Counted from the first letter of the stretch, positions 48,801-57,737 are shown. The stretch is DNA of 64,000 bases from Glutamicibacter sp. JL.03c (GCF_025854375.1 NZ_CP107575.1:1178001-1242000), one strand, 5' to 3'. Notes: a model not told the origin generated them from the letters alone. Program-made: numbers and translations.

Positions 48801-49306
48801 TCTTCGCCGGCCCGACCCGCGACTTCGAGAAGTCGGTGGAGAACTTCGGCGACCTGTCGGTACTGCACACCCGTGATTACCTCTACGGCCTGACCCCGGG
48901 GTTCGAGCATGTGATCTCGCTGGGCACCGGTGTCCGCCTGCTGGTCAAGCTGGTTTCGGTGTCCGACGCCGACGAGAAGGGCCTGCGCACCGTGGTGGTC
49001 ACGCTCAACGGCCAGTCCCGCCAGATCAAGGTCCGCGACGAGTCGGTGGAATCCACCGTGAAGTCCGCCCCGAAGGCCGATCCGAACAACGCAGGCCATG
49101 TGGCAGCGCCGTTCGCCGGCGCGGTGACCGTGAATGTGAAGACCGGCGACCTCGTCGAGGCAGGCCAGTCGGTGGCCACGATCGAGGCGATGAAGATGGA
49201 AGCTGGCATTACCGCCAACGCCACCGGTGTCGTCACCCAGATCACCCTCGACGGGACCAGCCAGGTCCAGGGCGGCGATCTGCTCGTGGTCATCGAAGCC
49301 AAGTAG
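45854..49306 (+). CDS. pyc: pyruvate carboxylase
   Basis: 1150 residues; converts pyruvate and bicarbonate to oxaloacetate, the main anaplerotic step. Biotin carboxylase domain (1-460): AVAGGGGRGMRRVD ATP-grasp loop, ERDCSLQRRHQKVVE and EMNPRIQVEHTVTEE. Carboxyltransferase domain (about 535-810): TDTTFRDAHQSLLATR and biotin-site AIKDMAGLLRP. Carrier domain at the C-terminus with the biotinyl lysine K1114 in IEAMKMEAG. Full-length single-chain type. A GntR-type palindrome upstream may regulate it. Confidence 0.97.
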   Translation: MFEKILVANRGEIAIRAFRASYELGAKTVAVYPHEDRNSIHRQKAAEAYQIGEEGHPVRAYLDIDEIIRVAKEAGADAIYPGYGFMSENPDLARAAAAEGIKFIGPKADVLELAGNKVAALKAAREAGIPVLESSAPSDDVDFLIAEADRIGFPIFVKAVAGGGGRGMRRVDKREDLPELMGAAMREAGTAFGDPTVFLEQAVLRPRHIEVQILADEHGNIVHLHERDCSLQRRHQKVVEIAPAPNLDDSIRQALFRDAVKFAKTLGYQNAGTVEFLVDTVGERAGQHVFIEMNPRIQVEHTVTEEVTDIDLVQAQMRIAAGESLADLGITQDSVQVRGWALQSRITTEDPANGFRPDVGTITVYRSAGGSGVRLDGGTIYTGAEVSPHFDSMLVKLTCRGRDYKTAVARARRALAEFRVRGVATNIPFIQNVLGDPQFLAGDVATDFIDARPDLLTGNESQDRGTKALNFLAHVTVNQPNGERIEGIDPRKKLPAFPGDKSDEPERSPFDGPSKSAVPADGWRQKLLELGPEGFAKALRDSKAVGITDTTFRDAHQSLLATRVRTRDLLAAAPAYAHSVPQLFSMEVWGGATYDVALRFLGEDPWKRLELLRAELPNIPLQMLLRGRNTVGYTPYPTEVTDAFVKEAAAAGIDIFRIFDALNDVSQMAPAIKAVRETGTAVAEVALCYTGNLLDANEKLYTLDYYLDLAQQIVDAGAHIIAIKDMAGLLRPAAATKLVTALRERFDLPVHLHTHDTSGGQLATLMAAIDAGVDAVDVASAAMAGTTSQPSASALIAALEYTERDPGLSLDAVASLEPYWEAVRALYKPFESGLPAPTGRVYQHEIPGGQLSNLRQQAIALGLGERFEAIESMYASVNAMLGNVVKVTPSSKVVGDLALQLVGSGVSAADFEANPQNYDIPDSVIQFLSGELGNPPGGWPEPFRTKALQGRNVKARVEDLSAEDAQALGADSDTIRATLNRLLFAGPTRDFEKSVENFGDLSVLHTRDYLYGLTPGFEHVISLGTGVRLLVKLVSVSDADEKGLRTVVVTLNGQSRQIKVRDESVESTVKSAPKADPNNAGHVAAPFAGAVTVNVKTGDLVEAGQSVATIEAMKMEAGITANATGVVTQITLDGTSQVQGGDLLVVIEAK

Positions 49307-49332
49307 CATCCAGGCCTCCGGCCTGATCGAGC

Positions 49333-49368
49333 GCAGGGGCTCGCAACTTTGGTTGCGGGCCCCTGTGC
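49333..49368 (+). terminator. terminator-like hairpin after pyc
   Basis: Positions 49334-49347 pair with 49352-49365, about 14 bp with one G-U pair and a tttg loop. No long T-run follows. Confidence 0.65.
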
Positions 49369-49384
49369 TCTCACAAGATTTTCC

Positions 49385-49419
49385 ACGCAGATCCAGTACA
49401 AAACGCAGATCCAGTACAA
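49385..49419 (+). repeat. tandem duplication before the 49444 gene
   Basis: The 17-mer acgcagatccagtacaa occurs at 49385-49401 and again at 49403-49419, an 18-base period. It lies 25 bases before the next start codon and may be a slippage product. Confidence 0.8.
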
Positions 49420-49443
49420 GCAGACTCATTACAAGGAGCCGTG

Positions 49444-49986
49444 ATGCGAGCACATAAAACTCCGGCCGGGGCCGCGCCAGCGGAAGTCGCCGCCCGAGCC
49501 AGCGAAGTTGCTGCAGGCCGCGATCGACTGGGGGTGCTGGTCTTCACGCTCAGCACGCACCTGCCCTTTTTCGAAATTGCCGAGCACTTGGCCGAGCAAT
49601 TCGGCGAACTCGAGCTGCGCGCCGAGGTCTCCACCGCCGGTCCGCAACGGGTCGAATCGGTGCTCGAGGGCAAATTCGCCGGTGTCGACGTGCTGGTGGT
49701 CGTCGGGGAGACCGGGCCAGATGGCGAAGATCAGCTGATGGAACTGGTGCAATGGCTGCTGGCCAATGGCCGCCAGCCGCTGGCCGAGAATCTGATCTTC
49801 GCGGTGATCGACGATGGCCAACGTGCCAGCGACCTGCCCGCTTTCAACCGTGTGGTGCTGCCACGCAGCTACTTTGCCCGGACACGGCAAAGCGGCCTCA
49901 GGTTGCCCTGGGCCGCTTCGGCTCGTGAATCGTGGGAGCTGGTTACCGCTGTTCTTGACTACTCCTTGGGCTTGGGCGCCGAGTAG
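49444..49986 (+). CDS. conserved hypothetical protein, Rossmann-like
   Basis: 180 residues; not recognised. Alternating hydrophobic strands and helices (LGVLVFTLSTHLPFFEIAEH, VDVLVVVGETGPDGEDQL, NLIFAVIDD) suggest an alpha/beta, flavodoxin-like fold, but no nucleotide- or flavin-binding loop is clear. ATG 49444 has aaggag 5 bases upstream; a GTG at 49441 is too close to it. The 3' end overlaps the convergent acyl-CoA synthetase gene by 28 bases. Confidence 0.7.
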   Translation: MRAHKTPAGAAPAEVAARASEVAAGRDRLGVLVFTLSTHLPFFEIAEHLAEQFGELELRAEVSTAGPQRVESVLEGKFAGVDVLVVVGETGPDGEDQLMELVQWLLANGRQPLAENLIFAVIDDGQRASDLPAFNRVVLPRSYFARTRQSGLRLPWAASARESWELVTAVLDYSLGLGAE

Positions 49987-51770
49987 ATCTCTTCGATCAG
50001 CTCGTTGTAGTCCTTGAGCACAACAGCGCGCTTGATCTTCATCGAGGGAGTCAAATGGCCGGTTTCCTCGGTGAAGTCTGCTGGCACCACGCGGAAGGAC
50101 TTGATGGCTTCGGCCTTGGACACCGAGGTGTTCGCCTTGGCGATGACCTTGTCAATGGTTTCCAGCACCGCAGGATGATTTGCCAGCTCTTCGAGCGGGG
50201 TGCTCTTATCCAGCTGATGGCGATCAAGCCAGCCCGGAAGCGCTTCGGGATCCAGGGTGACCAGGGCGGCGATGAATGGACGGCCCTCGCCGATCACTAC
50301 GCACTGGGACACCAGCGCATCGGCCCGGATCTGGTCCTCGAGCAATGCGGGAATCACGTTCTTGCCGCTGGAGGTAACGATGATTTCCTTCTTGCGGCCG
50401 GTGATCTTGAGGAATCCGTCGGCATCCAGTTGGCCGATGTCGCCGGTGTGGAACCAGCCGTCGGTGAAGGTCTCTGCTTGCAGCTCGGGGCGATTGTGAT
50501 ACCCGCTCATCACGCACAAGCCCTTGGCAAGGATCTCGCCGTCGTCGGCGATCCGCACCGCATTGCCTGGCAGCGGCTTGCCGACCGTGCCGATCTTGAT
50601 GCGTTCAAGGGTATTCACGGTGATCGGCGCAGTGGTCTCGGTCAATCCGTAGCCTTCGAGCACGGTGACGCCGATGCCGTTGAAGAAGTGGCCCAGGCGT
50701 TCTCCCAGCGGGCCGCCGCCGGAGACCGCGTGGCGGATGTTGCCGCCCATCGCATCGCGCAATTTCTTGTAGAGCAGGGCATCAAAAAGCTTGTGCTTGA
50801 GATTGAGCGCCAGCGGGATCTTGCCCGATTGCTGGGCCTTTGAATAGGCGACCGCGACGTCGACCCCGGCGTGGAAGACCTTGCCCTTGCCGCTGTCTTC
50901 GGCCTTGAGCATGGCCGAGTTGTAGACCTTTTCGAAGACGCGCGGAACGGCGAGGATGAAATTCGGCTTGAAGGACTGCAGATCGCCGAGCAGGTTCTTG
51001 ACGTCCGGAGTATGCCCGGTGCGGCAGCCTGCGGCCACGTTGATCACCGAGATGAATCGCGCGAAGACGTGGGCCAGCGGCAGGAACATGATGGTGGAGG
51101 CGCCGGGGTAGACAGCCTGGGGCAGCGATGCGGCGGCATTTTCGGCCAGCTCCACGAAGTTGCTGTGGGTCAGTTCGCAGCCCTTGGGGCGCCCGGTGGT
51201 GCCGGAGGTGTAGATGATGGTGGCCAGGTCGCTCAACGTCACCGCTGATCGGCGGGCTTCGAGCTGTTCGTCGTCAATGGCCTTGCCGTCTTCGACCAGC
51301 TGATCAAGGCCGTCCCCGAACTGCCAAATGTTCTCCAGGGTGTCGAGCTGTTCTTGATGGGCCGCCCGACGCACCACGCCTTCGTGGGTTGCGGATTCGA
51401 GAACGACGGCTTTGACCTCGGAGTCTGCGACGATCCAGGCTACTTGGCTGGGGGAGGAGGTCTCGTAGATTGGCACGGTGACGCATCCGGCGAACCAGAT
51501 CGCGAAGTCGACCAAGGTCCATTCGTAGCGGGTTTTCGCCATCAGCGCGATGCGCTCGCCTGGATTGATTCCATTGGCGATGAAGCCCTTGGCGATGGCC
51601 TTGGCATCCGCGGCGAACTGTGATGCGGTGACGTCCTGCCAGGTTGAGTCCGCTCCGGGTTTGGCGAACAAGGCTGGATTAGCCGCCGAGTTAGCGTGGC
51701 GGAGCAACAGATCGGTGATATTTGACTGCTGAGGCGTGTGGATGCGAATTGGCGAGCTGTATTCGCGCAT
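49959..51770 (-). CDS. long-chain acyl-CoA synthetase (FadD15-like)
   Basis: 603 residues, acyl-adenylate-forming family. AMP-binding motif TIIYTSGTTGRPKGCELTHSN near residue 190, VLEGYGLTETTAPITVN near 350, and WFHTGDIGQLDADGFLKITGRKKEIIVTSSGKN near 440. The C-terminal LTPSMKIKRAVVLKDY is the usual catalytic-lysine region. It would activate fatty acids. Chain length is inferred only from the FadD15-like layout. A palindrome lies 67 bp before the start codon. Confidence 0.9.
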   Translation of the reverse strand: MREYSSPIRIHTPQQSNITDLLLRHANSAANPALFAKPGADSTWQDVTASQFAADAKAIAKGFIANGINPGERIALMAKTRYEWTLVDFAIWFAGCVTVPIYETSSPSQVAWIVADSEVKAVVLESATHEGVVRRAAHQEQLDTLENIWQFGDGLDQLVEDGKAIDDEQLEARRSAVTLSDLATIIYTSGTTGRPKGCELTHSNFVELAENAAASLPQAVYPGASTIMFLPLAHVFARFISVINVAAGCRTGHTPDVKNLLGDLQSFKPNFILAVPRVFEKVYNSAMLKAEDSGKGKVFHAGVDVAVAYSKAQQSGKIPLALNLKHKLFDALLYKKLRDAMGGNIRHAVSGGGPLGERLGHFFNGIGVTVLEGYGLTETTAPITVNTLERIKIGTVGKPLPGNAVRIADDGEILAKGLCVMSGYHNRPELQAETFTDGWFHTGDIGQLDADGFLKITGRKKEIIVTSSGKNVIPALLEDQIRADALVSQCVVIGEGRPFIAALVTLDPEALPGWLDRHQLDKSTPLEELANHPAVLETIDKVIAKANTSVSKAEAIKSFRVVPADFTEETGHLTPSMKIKRAVVLKDYNELIEEIYSAPKPKE

Positions 51771-51837
51771 CTGGTATTCATCTCCTGAACTTTGTGTGAC
51801 CCCATGAGCAATGTCGGGTAATCCGCATCACATTTTA

Positions 51838-51851
51838 TTACTTTACAGTAA
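51838..51851. promoter_or_regulatory. palindrome upstream of the acyl-CoA synthetase gene
   Basis: TTACT-ttac-AGTAA, perfect 5-bp arms, 67 bp upstream of the start codon. The form resembles TetR-family operators of fatty-acid regulators. Binding factor unknown. Confidence 0.4.
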
Positions 51852-51880
51852 CCTACAGCTCTGGACGCTCCAAGTTCACG

Positions 51881-52315
51881 TCAGACCTGAGCCCCATCAT
51901 CTCCCGGATCGCGGGAAGTGGGAAGACTCTTGACCAAGTAGGCAATGCCAGCCAGGGTGGCGAGCGCCAAGCCGATGACCACAAAAGCCGGTGCCGAACG
52001 GAAGAACAGCACGCACAACAGCAAGCCGATCGGCCCGCCGGCTGCCGCTGTCCAGGCCAGGTTGAGCATCGGGCTCCCGGAACCCAAAGCGGCCGGCTCG
52101 TCAGGGACAAATGGCTCATCAGATTCCTCAGGCGCAAAATCGCGCGGCCCGCTCATGGCTCCAGGCCCGGTATTAAACAGCTTCTTGAGCTGATCTGCGC
52201 GTTCCTGGGCGCTGGGTTCCCGAGGCGCTTGCGCGTCGAGCTGCTGGAAGTTCTTCACCAGATCATCCCAACGAGGATCTTCCTGTTCCGGCGGAACGGC
52301 GTCGGACGGGGTCAT
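51881..52315 (-). CDS. small membrane protein, hypothetical
   Basis: 144 residues. The acidic/proline-rich cytoplasmic N-terminus (1-80, with WDDLVKNFQQLDAQAPREPS) is followed by two membrane helices at about 85-104 and 108-128. Not recognised; proteins of this shape are common beside esterase genes in Micrococcaceae by inference only. ATG 52315 overlaps the stop of the upstream hydrolase gene (ATGA), so the two are coupled. Confidence 0.75.
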   Translation of the reverse strand: MTPSDAVPPEQEDPRWDDLVKNFQQLDAQAPREPSAQERADQLKKLFNTGPGAMSGPRDFAPEESDEPFVPDEPAALGSGSPMLNLAWTAAAGGPIGLLLCVLFFRSAPAFVVIGLALATLAGIAYLVKSLPTSRDPGDDGAQV

Positions 52316-53088
52316 GGATGCCTCCCTGTCGTGCCGGGCGCGCTGCCGGCTAGCTTGGAGAAGAAACGGGCGGACTCGTGGAAAATCTGTTCGGCGTCAT
52401 AATCCAGCGTGGCCACGTGCTTTGAATGCAGCAGCATATGGTGTTCGGTCAAGGTCCCAGGGGCCAGCCCCGCGACCAGCTCCCGTACCGACGCTTCGGA
52501 GACCACATTGTCAACAGTCGATCGAAACAGCTGCACCGGCGCGGCCACCAATTCCAGGCGTGAACGGGTCTGGGCAAACAGGGCGTGCAGCTGCGCCACC
52601 GCCGCCACAGGGGTGCGCGGATAAGCTCCCTCGTCCATCCCTCGTTTGGCGATGTCATTGCTGATGGGCGCCACGCTGCGCAAGACATGCTTCAACCAGG
52701 GCGTGAGCGGCGCCAGCTTGGAGTCGACGACAAGCCCGGGGTTCACCAGCGAAATCCCGGCAACGTTGCGCCGAGTGGCCAAATGCAGGGCCAGGGCCCC
52801 TCCCATGGACAGCCCGGCCACGAAGACCTTCTCGTGGGTGCGGGCAAGATCGTCAAAAGCCTCTTCGGTGGCTTCGATCCAATCTCTGTAGGCCACCGGA
52901 ATCATATCCTGCCAACGAGTCCCATGGCCGGGAAGAAGAGGCATAGCGGTAGCGAATCCCGAGCGCGCTAATGATGCAGCCCACGGCTGGATGGCCGTGG
53001 GAGAACCGGTGAAGCCATGGATCAGCAGCACCGCGCTGGGAGTACGCGACGGGAGATCCGAGGTGTTTTGTGCATCATTTTCCATCAT
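52312..53088 (-). CDS. alpha/beta hydrolase (carboxylesterase/monoglyceride lipase type)
   Basis: 258 residues from ATG 53088. Oxyanion motif LLIHGFTGSP near residue 22, nucleophile elbow VAGLSMGGALALHLATRR near 93, and catalytic histidine in LLHSKHVATLDYD near 225. Matches the Est30-like carboxylesterase family. Start chosen because ggag lies 5 bases upstream; an in-frame start at 53130 is unsupported. It faces a phospholipid acyltransferase gene divergently. Confidence 0.88.
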   Translation of the reverse strand: MMENDAQNTSDLPSRTPSAVLLIHGFTGSPTAIQPWAASLARSGFATAMPLLPGHGTRWQDMIPVAYRDWIEATEEAFDDLARTHEKVFVAGLSMGGALALHLATRRNVAGISLVNPGLVVDSKLAPLTPWLKHVLRSVAPISNDIAKRGMDEGAYPRTPVAAVAQLHALFAQTRSRLELVAAPVQLFRSTVDNVVSEASVRELVAGLAPGTLTEHHMLLHSKHVATLDYDAEQIFHESARFFSKLAGSAPGTTGRHP

Positions 53089-53221
53089 GGCTACTCCAAT
53101 TTTCTGCTGACACCTTCGAGCGTAGTGCACAATTGAAGTGTGCGGACAGTGTCACGAGTTTTGTGATCATCGCATGTCCCCGCGACAAAGCTGAACCCCG
53201 AGAAGAAGGAATTTTACTGCC

Positions 53222-53893
53222 GTGCTGTACGACTTCCTCAAGCGATTTGCCGTTAGGCCACTGGTGGCGATCTTCTTCCGGGTGGATCTGCAGGGGATCA
53301 ACAACATCCCGCAGTCCGGGGCGGCAATCCTGGCTTCAAACCACCTGTCGGTCAGCGACTCGGTGTTCTTGCCGGCGATGCTTGAACGGACGGTGATTTT
53401 TCTGGCCAAGGACGAATATTTCAATGGGCGCGGGCTCAAGGGGCGCACTACTGCCTGGTTCTTCCGCAATATCAATCAGTTGCCCATGGATCGATCAGGT
53501 GGCCAAAAGTCGGCCGCTTCGCTGGCCAGTGCCAAGCAGGCCCTGGATGAGGGGAAGATCCTGGGGATCTACCCCGAAGGCACCCGTTCGCCTGACGGGC
53601 GGCTATACCGAGCCAAGCTCGGAGTTGCGAAACTCGCACTGGAATCCGGGGCTCCGGTGATCCCTGTGGCCATGATCGGCACCGACAAGGTTCAGCCCAT
53701 TGGGCAGAGCCTGCCGCATCCGGGGAAGATCGGGATCAAAATCGGCAAGCCGCTGCGCTTTGAGCATCTGGCAGGAAAACACGACGATCCGCAGGCGCTG
53801 CGAGCCTGCGCCGATGAAATCCGGCAGGCGATCAACGTGCTCTCTGGGCAGAGCTATGTCGACGTGTACGCACCCCGCAAGGCCGAGAAGTAG
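53222..53893 (+). CDS. 1-acyl-sn-glycerol-3-phosphate acyltransferase (PlsC-like)
   Basis: 223 residues. Motif I HX4D is in ASNHLSVSDSVFLP near residue 41; motif II FFRNINQLPMDRSGG; motif III GIYPEGTRSPDG near 119; and motif IV PVIPVAMIGT. The family acylates lysophosphatidic acid in membrane lipid synthesis. GTG 53222 follows gaagaagga. In actinobacteria this gene often precedes the class II DAHP synthase gene, as here. Confidence 0.92.
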   Translation: MLYDFLKRFAVRPLVAIFFRVDLQGINNIPQSGAAILASNHLSVSDSVFLPAMLERTVIFLAKDEYFNGRGLKGRTTAWFFRNINQLPMDRSGGQKSAASLASAKQALDEGKILGIYPEGTRSPDGRLYRAKLGVAKLALESGAPVIPVAMIGTDKVQPIGQSLPHPGKIGIKIGKPLRFEHLAGKHDDPQALRACADEIRQAINVLSGQSYVDVYAPRKAEK

Positions 53894-53970
53894 AAGCCTG
53901 CTCACAGTATTACGCGCCGTTGTTACATTCGTAGCTGTGCTTTGCCGTTCAGGGACGTAGAATCTTCAAG

Positions 53971-55365
53971 GTGAGCGAAGTAAACCGAACCCCATTGCCC
54001 GGCTCCTCTGTAGCCGGCCCCGCCACTGATCCGCAGCTAGATTTGTGGCGTGAATTGCCTATTGCCCAGCAGCCAACCTGGCGTGAGCACAAGGACTATC
54101 AGTCCTCCATCAACGAATTGGGTTCGCGTCCTCCTCTGGTCTTTGCCGGCGAGGTAGATGTCCTGCGCGAACGGCTGGCTCAGGCCGCCCAGGGCAAGGC
54201 CTTCCTGCTGCAGGGTGGTGACTGCGCCGAAACCTTTGCCGACGCTACCGCCGACAAGATTTCCGCACGGGTACGCACGATCCTGCAGATGGCCGTCGTT
54301 TTGACCTACGGTTCGTCGATGCCTGTCATCAAGATGGGCCGCATGGCCGGCCAGTTCGCCAAGCCACGTTCCTCGAATGACGAAACCCGAGACGGCGTAA
54401 CCCTGCCGGCATTCCGCGGCGATATCGTCAATGGCTACGAATTCACCGAGGAATCGCGGGCCCACGATCCAAAGCGCATGGTGCAGGCCTACAACACCTC
54501 ATCGGCCACGCTGAACCTGATCCGCGCCTTCACCCAGGGCGGCTTTGCCGACCTGCGCAGCGTGCACTCGTGGAACAGCGGATTCATGGCCAACCCGGCG
54601 CACTCGGCGTACGAGCAGCTCGCCGGCGAAATCGACTCGGCCATCCGATTCATGGACGCCTGCGGTGCGGACTTCGAGGCGCTCAAGCGCACCGAATTCT
54701 TTGCTTCGCACGAAGCCTTGCTGCTGGACTACGAGCGTGCCTTGACCCGCACCGATTCGCGTACCGGCCTGCCCTACGACACCAGCGGCCACTTCCTGTG
54801 GATCGGCGAACGAACCCGCCAGCTGGATCACGCGCATATCGATTTCCTTTCGCGCGTGCGCAACCCGATTGGCGTGAAGCTAGGCCCGACCACCGAGCCG
54901 GACGACGCGCTGCGTTTGATCGAGAAGCTTGATCCGAATCGCGAACCAGGACGCCTGACCTTCATCACTCGCATGGGCGCGAAGAACATTCGCGAGAAGC
55001 TGCCAAGCCTGGTTGAAAAGGTCACCGCTTCCGGTGCGCAGGTACTGTGGGTCACCGACCCGATGCACGGCAACACCGTCACCAGCCAGAACGGCTACAA
55101 GACCCGCAACTTCGACGCGGTCATGGATGAAGTCCGCGGCTTCTTCGAGGTACACGACTCCCTGGGCACCTTCCCAGGCGGTCTGCATGTCGAGATGACC
55201 GGTGACGACGTAGCTGAGTGCCTCGGTGGCGCAGACCCGATCCGCGAGGAAGACTTCGACTCGCTGTACGAGTCCGTCTGCGACCCACGCCTAAACCACC
55301 GCCAGTCCCTGGAAATGGCCTTCCTGGTTTCCTCGGCACTGCAAAGCCGTAGCCGCAACCGCTAA
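53971..55365 (+). CDS. aroG: class II DAHP synthase
   Basis: 464 residues, first enzyme of the shikimate pathway (PEP plus erythrose 4-phosphate). Class II (plant-like) signatures: LLQGGDCAETFADATADKISAR near residue 80, MGRMAGQFAKPRS near 125, LLLDYERALTR, and GVKLGPTTEPDDALRLIEKL near 305. The C-terminus has FPGGLHVEMTGDDVAECLGG. M. tuberculosis AroG (Rv2178c) is the same length and also close to pknL. GTG 53971 is the start. Confidence 0.95.
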   Translation: MSEVNRTPLPGSSVAGPATDPQLDLWRELPIAQQPTWREHKDYQSSINELGSRPPLVFAGEVDVLRERLAQAAQGKAFLLQGGDCAETFADATADKISARVRTILQMAVVLTYGSSMPVIKMGRMAGQFAKPRSSNDETRDGVTLPAFRGDIVNGYEFTEESRAHDPKRMVQAYNTSSATLNLIRAFTQGGFADLRSVHSWNSGFMANPAHSAYEQLAGEIDSAIRFMDACGADFEALKRTEFFASHEALLLDYERALTRTDSRTGLPYDTSGHFLWIGERTRQLDHAHIDFLSRVRNPIGVKLGPTTEPDDALRLIEKLDPNREPGRLTFITRMGAKNIREKLPSLVEKVTASGAQVLWVTDPMHGNTVTSQNGYKTRNFDAVMDEVRGFFEVHDSLGTFPGGLHVEMTGDDVAECLGGADPIREEDFDSLYESVCDPRLNHRQSLEMAFLVSSALQSRSRNR

Positions 55366-55373
55366 GGCATAAC

Positions 55374-55409
55374 GCAAAGGCTCGGTTCCACAGGGAACCG
55401 AGCCTTTGC
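55374..55409. terminator. bidirectional terminator between aroG and pknL
   Basis: Perfect 16-bp stem (55374-55389 with 55394-55409) and acag loop between convergent genes. T3 on each strand lies inside the stem ends, which is usual for bidirectional terminators. Confidence 0.88.
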
Positions 55410-55417
55410 CGTACCTG

Positions 55418-57616
55418 CTAGAAAGCGTAGATGGTAATCTCGCTGCCGAGGATCGCTTTCTGGTTCAGCGGTGTCTGCATCCGCACTGTTTGGTCCTGGC
55501 CGCCAAAAACGCTGTGGGTTTTGACCTTGAAGCCTGCTTCTTCCAACGTGGAGGTGGCGTCCTGGACGCTCAGGCCGACAACCGATGGAATCTGGACGTA
55601 TTCAGGCCCGGAAGACAGGTTCACGGTGATGGCGCTGCCGAATTGCGCGGTACCCTCTGCCGGTTCCTGGGAAGCGACCAGACCCTGCTCGATCTGCGCT
55701 GAATGAACATCGGCGCCGGATTTCAAGGACAGCCCGACTGCGTTGAGCTTCTGTGAAGCCTCATCGCGGCTCAGCCCGATCACGGAGGGAACCTCGACCG
55801 GAGCGTGGCCCTTGGAAACGGTGAGCGTGATGGTGTTCTTCTTTGGCAGCCGCGTGCCGGCCCCGGGGCTGGCACCGATGACCGCACCGGTTTCAACCGT
55901 CGAGGAATACTCTTCGCTGGTGTCCAGATTCTTGAAGCCGGCCGTGGCCAGCGACTTCTTGGCACTCTCCAGCTTCAGGCCCGTCACATCGGGAACATCG
56001 AAGAGCTCTGGTCCCTGGGAAACCGTGAGCTCTACGCCCTGGAATTTCATGATGTTCTTGCCCGTGCTCGGACGGGAATCGACCACTCGGCCAATGGCGA
56101 CCTCGTCGTCATAGGCAGTATTGACCCTGACGGGGACACCCTGGCTGTCCAGTTGTGCGATAGCTCGTTCCTGGAGCATGCCAGTGAGCGAAGGAATGCG
56201 CACGATCGTACCCGGACCGCGCCCGAAGAACCACCCGGCGCCGGCAACCAGGGCCACGATCACGATCCATAGGAGAGTGGTGACGATCTTCTGCGTGACC
56301 GTTCGCGGTTTTCGAAGCTGGTGCGTGGGAATCTGGGCTTCCTTGCGCCACCGCTTGTTGGCCTGCTTTTGCGCGCGCTTGGAGTCCCGGGGGCTTGGCC
56401 CGTTCTCGATTGACTCGGGCGCAGGCTGGGCAAGCTCATCACGCGCATAGACACTGGTCGCATTCAGCGCAGGCGCATTGCCGGACTGCGCAAGCGCTAG
56501 AGTGGCCTGGGCGTCGCGTAGATCCAGGACCTCGGTTGCGTCGCCAGCGGCGATGACCGTAGTGGGGGATTCGCTGGATTCCTCATCGTCGACCTCGTAG
56601 CTGCCGTCGGCGGAGGTGGAATTGAGTTCGAGCCATTGCTGTTCGCGCTCGAACTCCCGGTCGCGTTGCATAGCGTCAAGACGCTGTTGCAAGGTCGTCG
56701 GCATGTGGGTGAATGTTTGCGGGATCAGATCGTCGATAGTCCCCAGAGAATCCACGCCGAGATCCAGTTGCTCATCGGTGAGCGTCGAGTGGATCTGGCG
56801 GACTTCCTCCAGCAGCAGCGAGGCATCCTGGGGGCGCTTTTCGGGATCCTTTTCGGTGCACCACTGCACCAGCTCGTCGAGGTCTTCTGCCAATCCCGGA
56901 ACCGTTTGCGATGGCAATGGCATGGGGGAGTCCAGATGATGCTTCATCATGGCCGCTGGATTCGTTTCCGAGTACGGCAGCTTGCCGGTGAGCATTTGGT
57001 AGATCATGATGCCAAGAGCGTAGATATCGCTGCGGGAATCAGCGGAGGCACCGGAAACAAGCTCCGGAGAAACGTGGGAAAGCGTTGCCAGGAGGGTTGC
57101 GGACTGGGTGTGCGCGCTGGCAGCGCGCGCCAGGCCGAAGTCGGTGAGCTTGATTTCCCCGCTATCGGCCAGCAAGACATTCGCGGGTTTCATATCCCGG
57201 TGAATGATTCCTTCGCGATGGGCAGCGCTGAGCCCGCTGCAAATTTGTTCCAGCACGCTCAGCGTCTGGCGGGGTGTGAATCGGCCACGCTCGGCGATGA
57301 CTTGGTCGAGGTTGCGGCCGCGCACGTACTCCATGACGAGGTACACGAGATTGTCGCTGACGTTGTGGTCACGGATTGAGACCACGTTCGGGTGCGTGAT
57401 ATTCGCGGCGATTACGGCTTCCGATTGGAAGCGCTCGCGTACGGTGGGTTCGCTCGCGTAATTGTCGTTCAGAATTTTCACGACGACTGCGCGATGGAGC
57501 CTCTTGTCCATGCTGCGGTAGATGCGGGACATGCCGCCAAGGGCTAGAAGATGGTCGAGGCGATATCTGCCGTCGAGAGTTTTGCCCAGATTCGGGTCTG
57601 TCAGGGCTGAGCTCAT
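55418..57616 (-). CDS. pknL: PASTA-domain serine/threonine protein kinase (PknL-like)
   Basis: 732 residues. Kinase domain (about 10-275): glycine loop LALGGMSRIY, catalytic lysine VVVKIL, HRDMKPANVLL, TDFGLAR, and HVSPELVSG. A linker of about 160 residues includes a basic KRAQKQANKRWRKE stretch. One membrane helix (about 445-470) precedes four extracellular PASTA repeats (about 475-732). PknL-type kinases link cell-wall signals to phosphorylation of FHA proteins and others. Placement beside aroG matches mycobacterial pknL. Substrates inferred only. Confidence 0.93.
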   Translation of the reverse strand: MSSALTDPNLGKTLDGRYRLDHLLALGGMSRIYRSMDKRLHRAVVVKILNDNYASEPTVRERFQSEAVIAANITHPNVVSIRDHNVSDNLVYLVMEYVRGRNLDQVIAERGRFTPRQTLSVLEQICSGLSAAHREGIIHRDMKPANVLLADSGEIKLTDFGLARAASAHTQSATLLATLSHVSPELVSGASADSRSDIYALGIMIYQMLTGKLPYSETNPAAMMKHHLDSPMPLPSQTVPGLAEDLDELVQWCTEKDPEKRPQDASLLLEEVRQIHSTLTDEQLDLGVDSLGTIDDLIPQTFTHMPTTLQQRLDAMQRDREFEREQQWLELNSTSADGSYEVDDEESSESPTTVIAAGDATEVLDLRDAQATLALAQSGNAPALNATSVYARDELAQPAPESIENGPSPRDSKRAQKQANKRWRKEAQIPTHQLRKPRTVTQKIVTTLLWIVIVALVAGAGWFFGRGPGTIVRIPSLTGMLQERAIAQLDSQGVPVRVNTAYDDEVAIGRVVDSRPSTGKNIMKFQGVELTVSQGPELFDVPDVTGLKLESAKKSLATAGFKNLDTSEEYSSTVETGAVIGASPGAGTRLPKKNTITLTVSKGHAPVEVPSVIGLSRDEASQKLNAVGLSLKSGADVHSAQIEQGLVASQEPAEGTAQFGSAITVNLSSGPEYVQIPSVVGLSVQDATSTLEEAGFKVKTHSVFGGQDQTVRMQTPLNQKAILGSEITIYAF

Positions 57617-57737
57617 TTTCCGTCCGCACCCGCCTGAATTGTGCGCGCGAAGCAGGCCAAAGTCACTAACAGATCCTTTCGAACAATAACACTACTTTTA
57701 ATTTACCTAGCCGAGCTGGCAAAATGCCGGTTAAACT

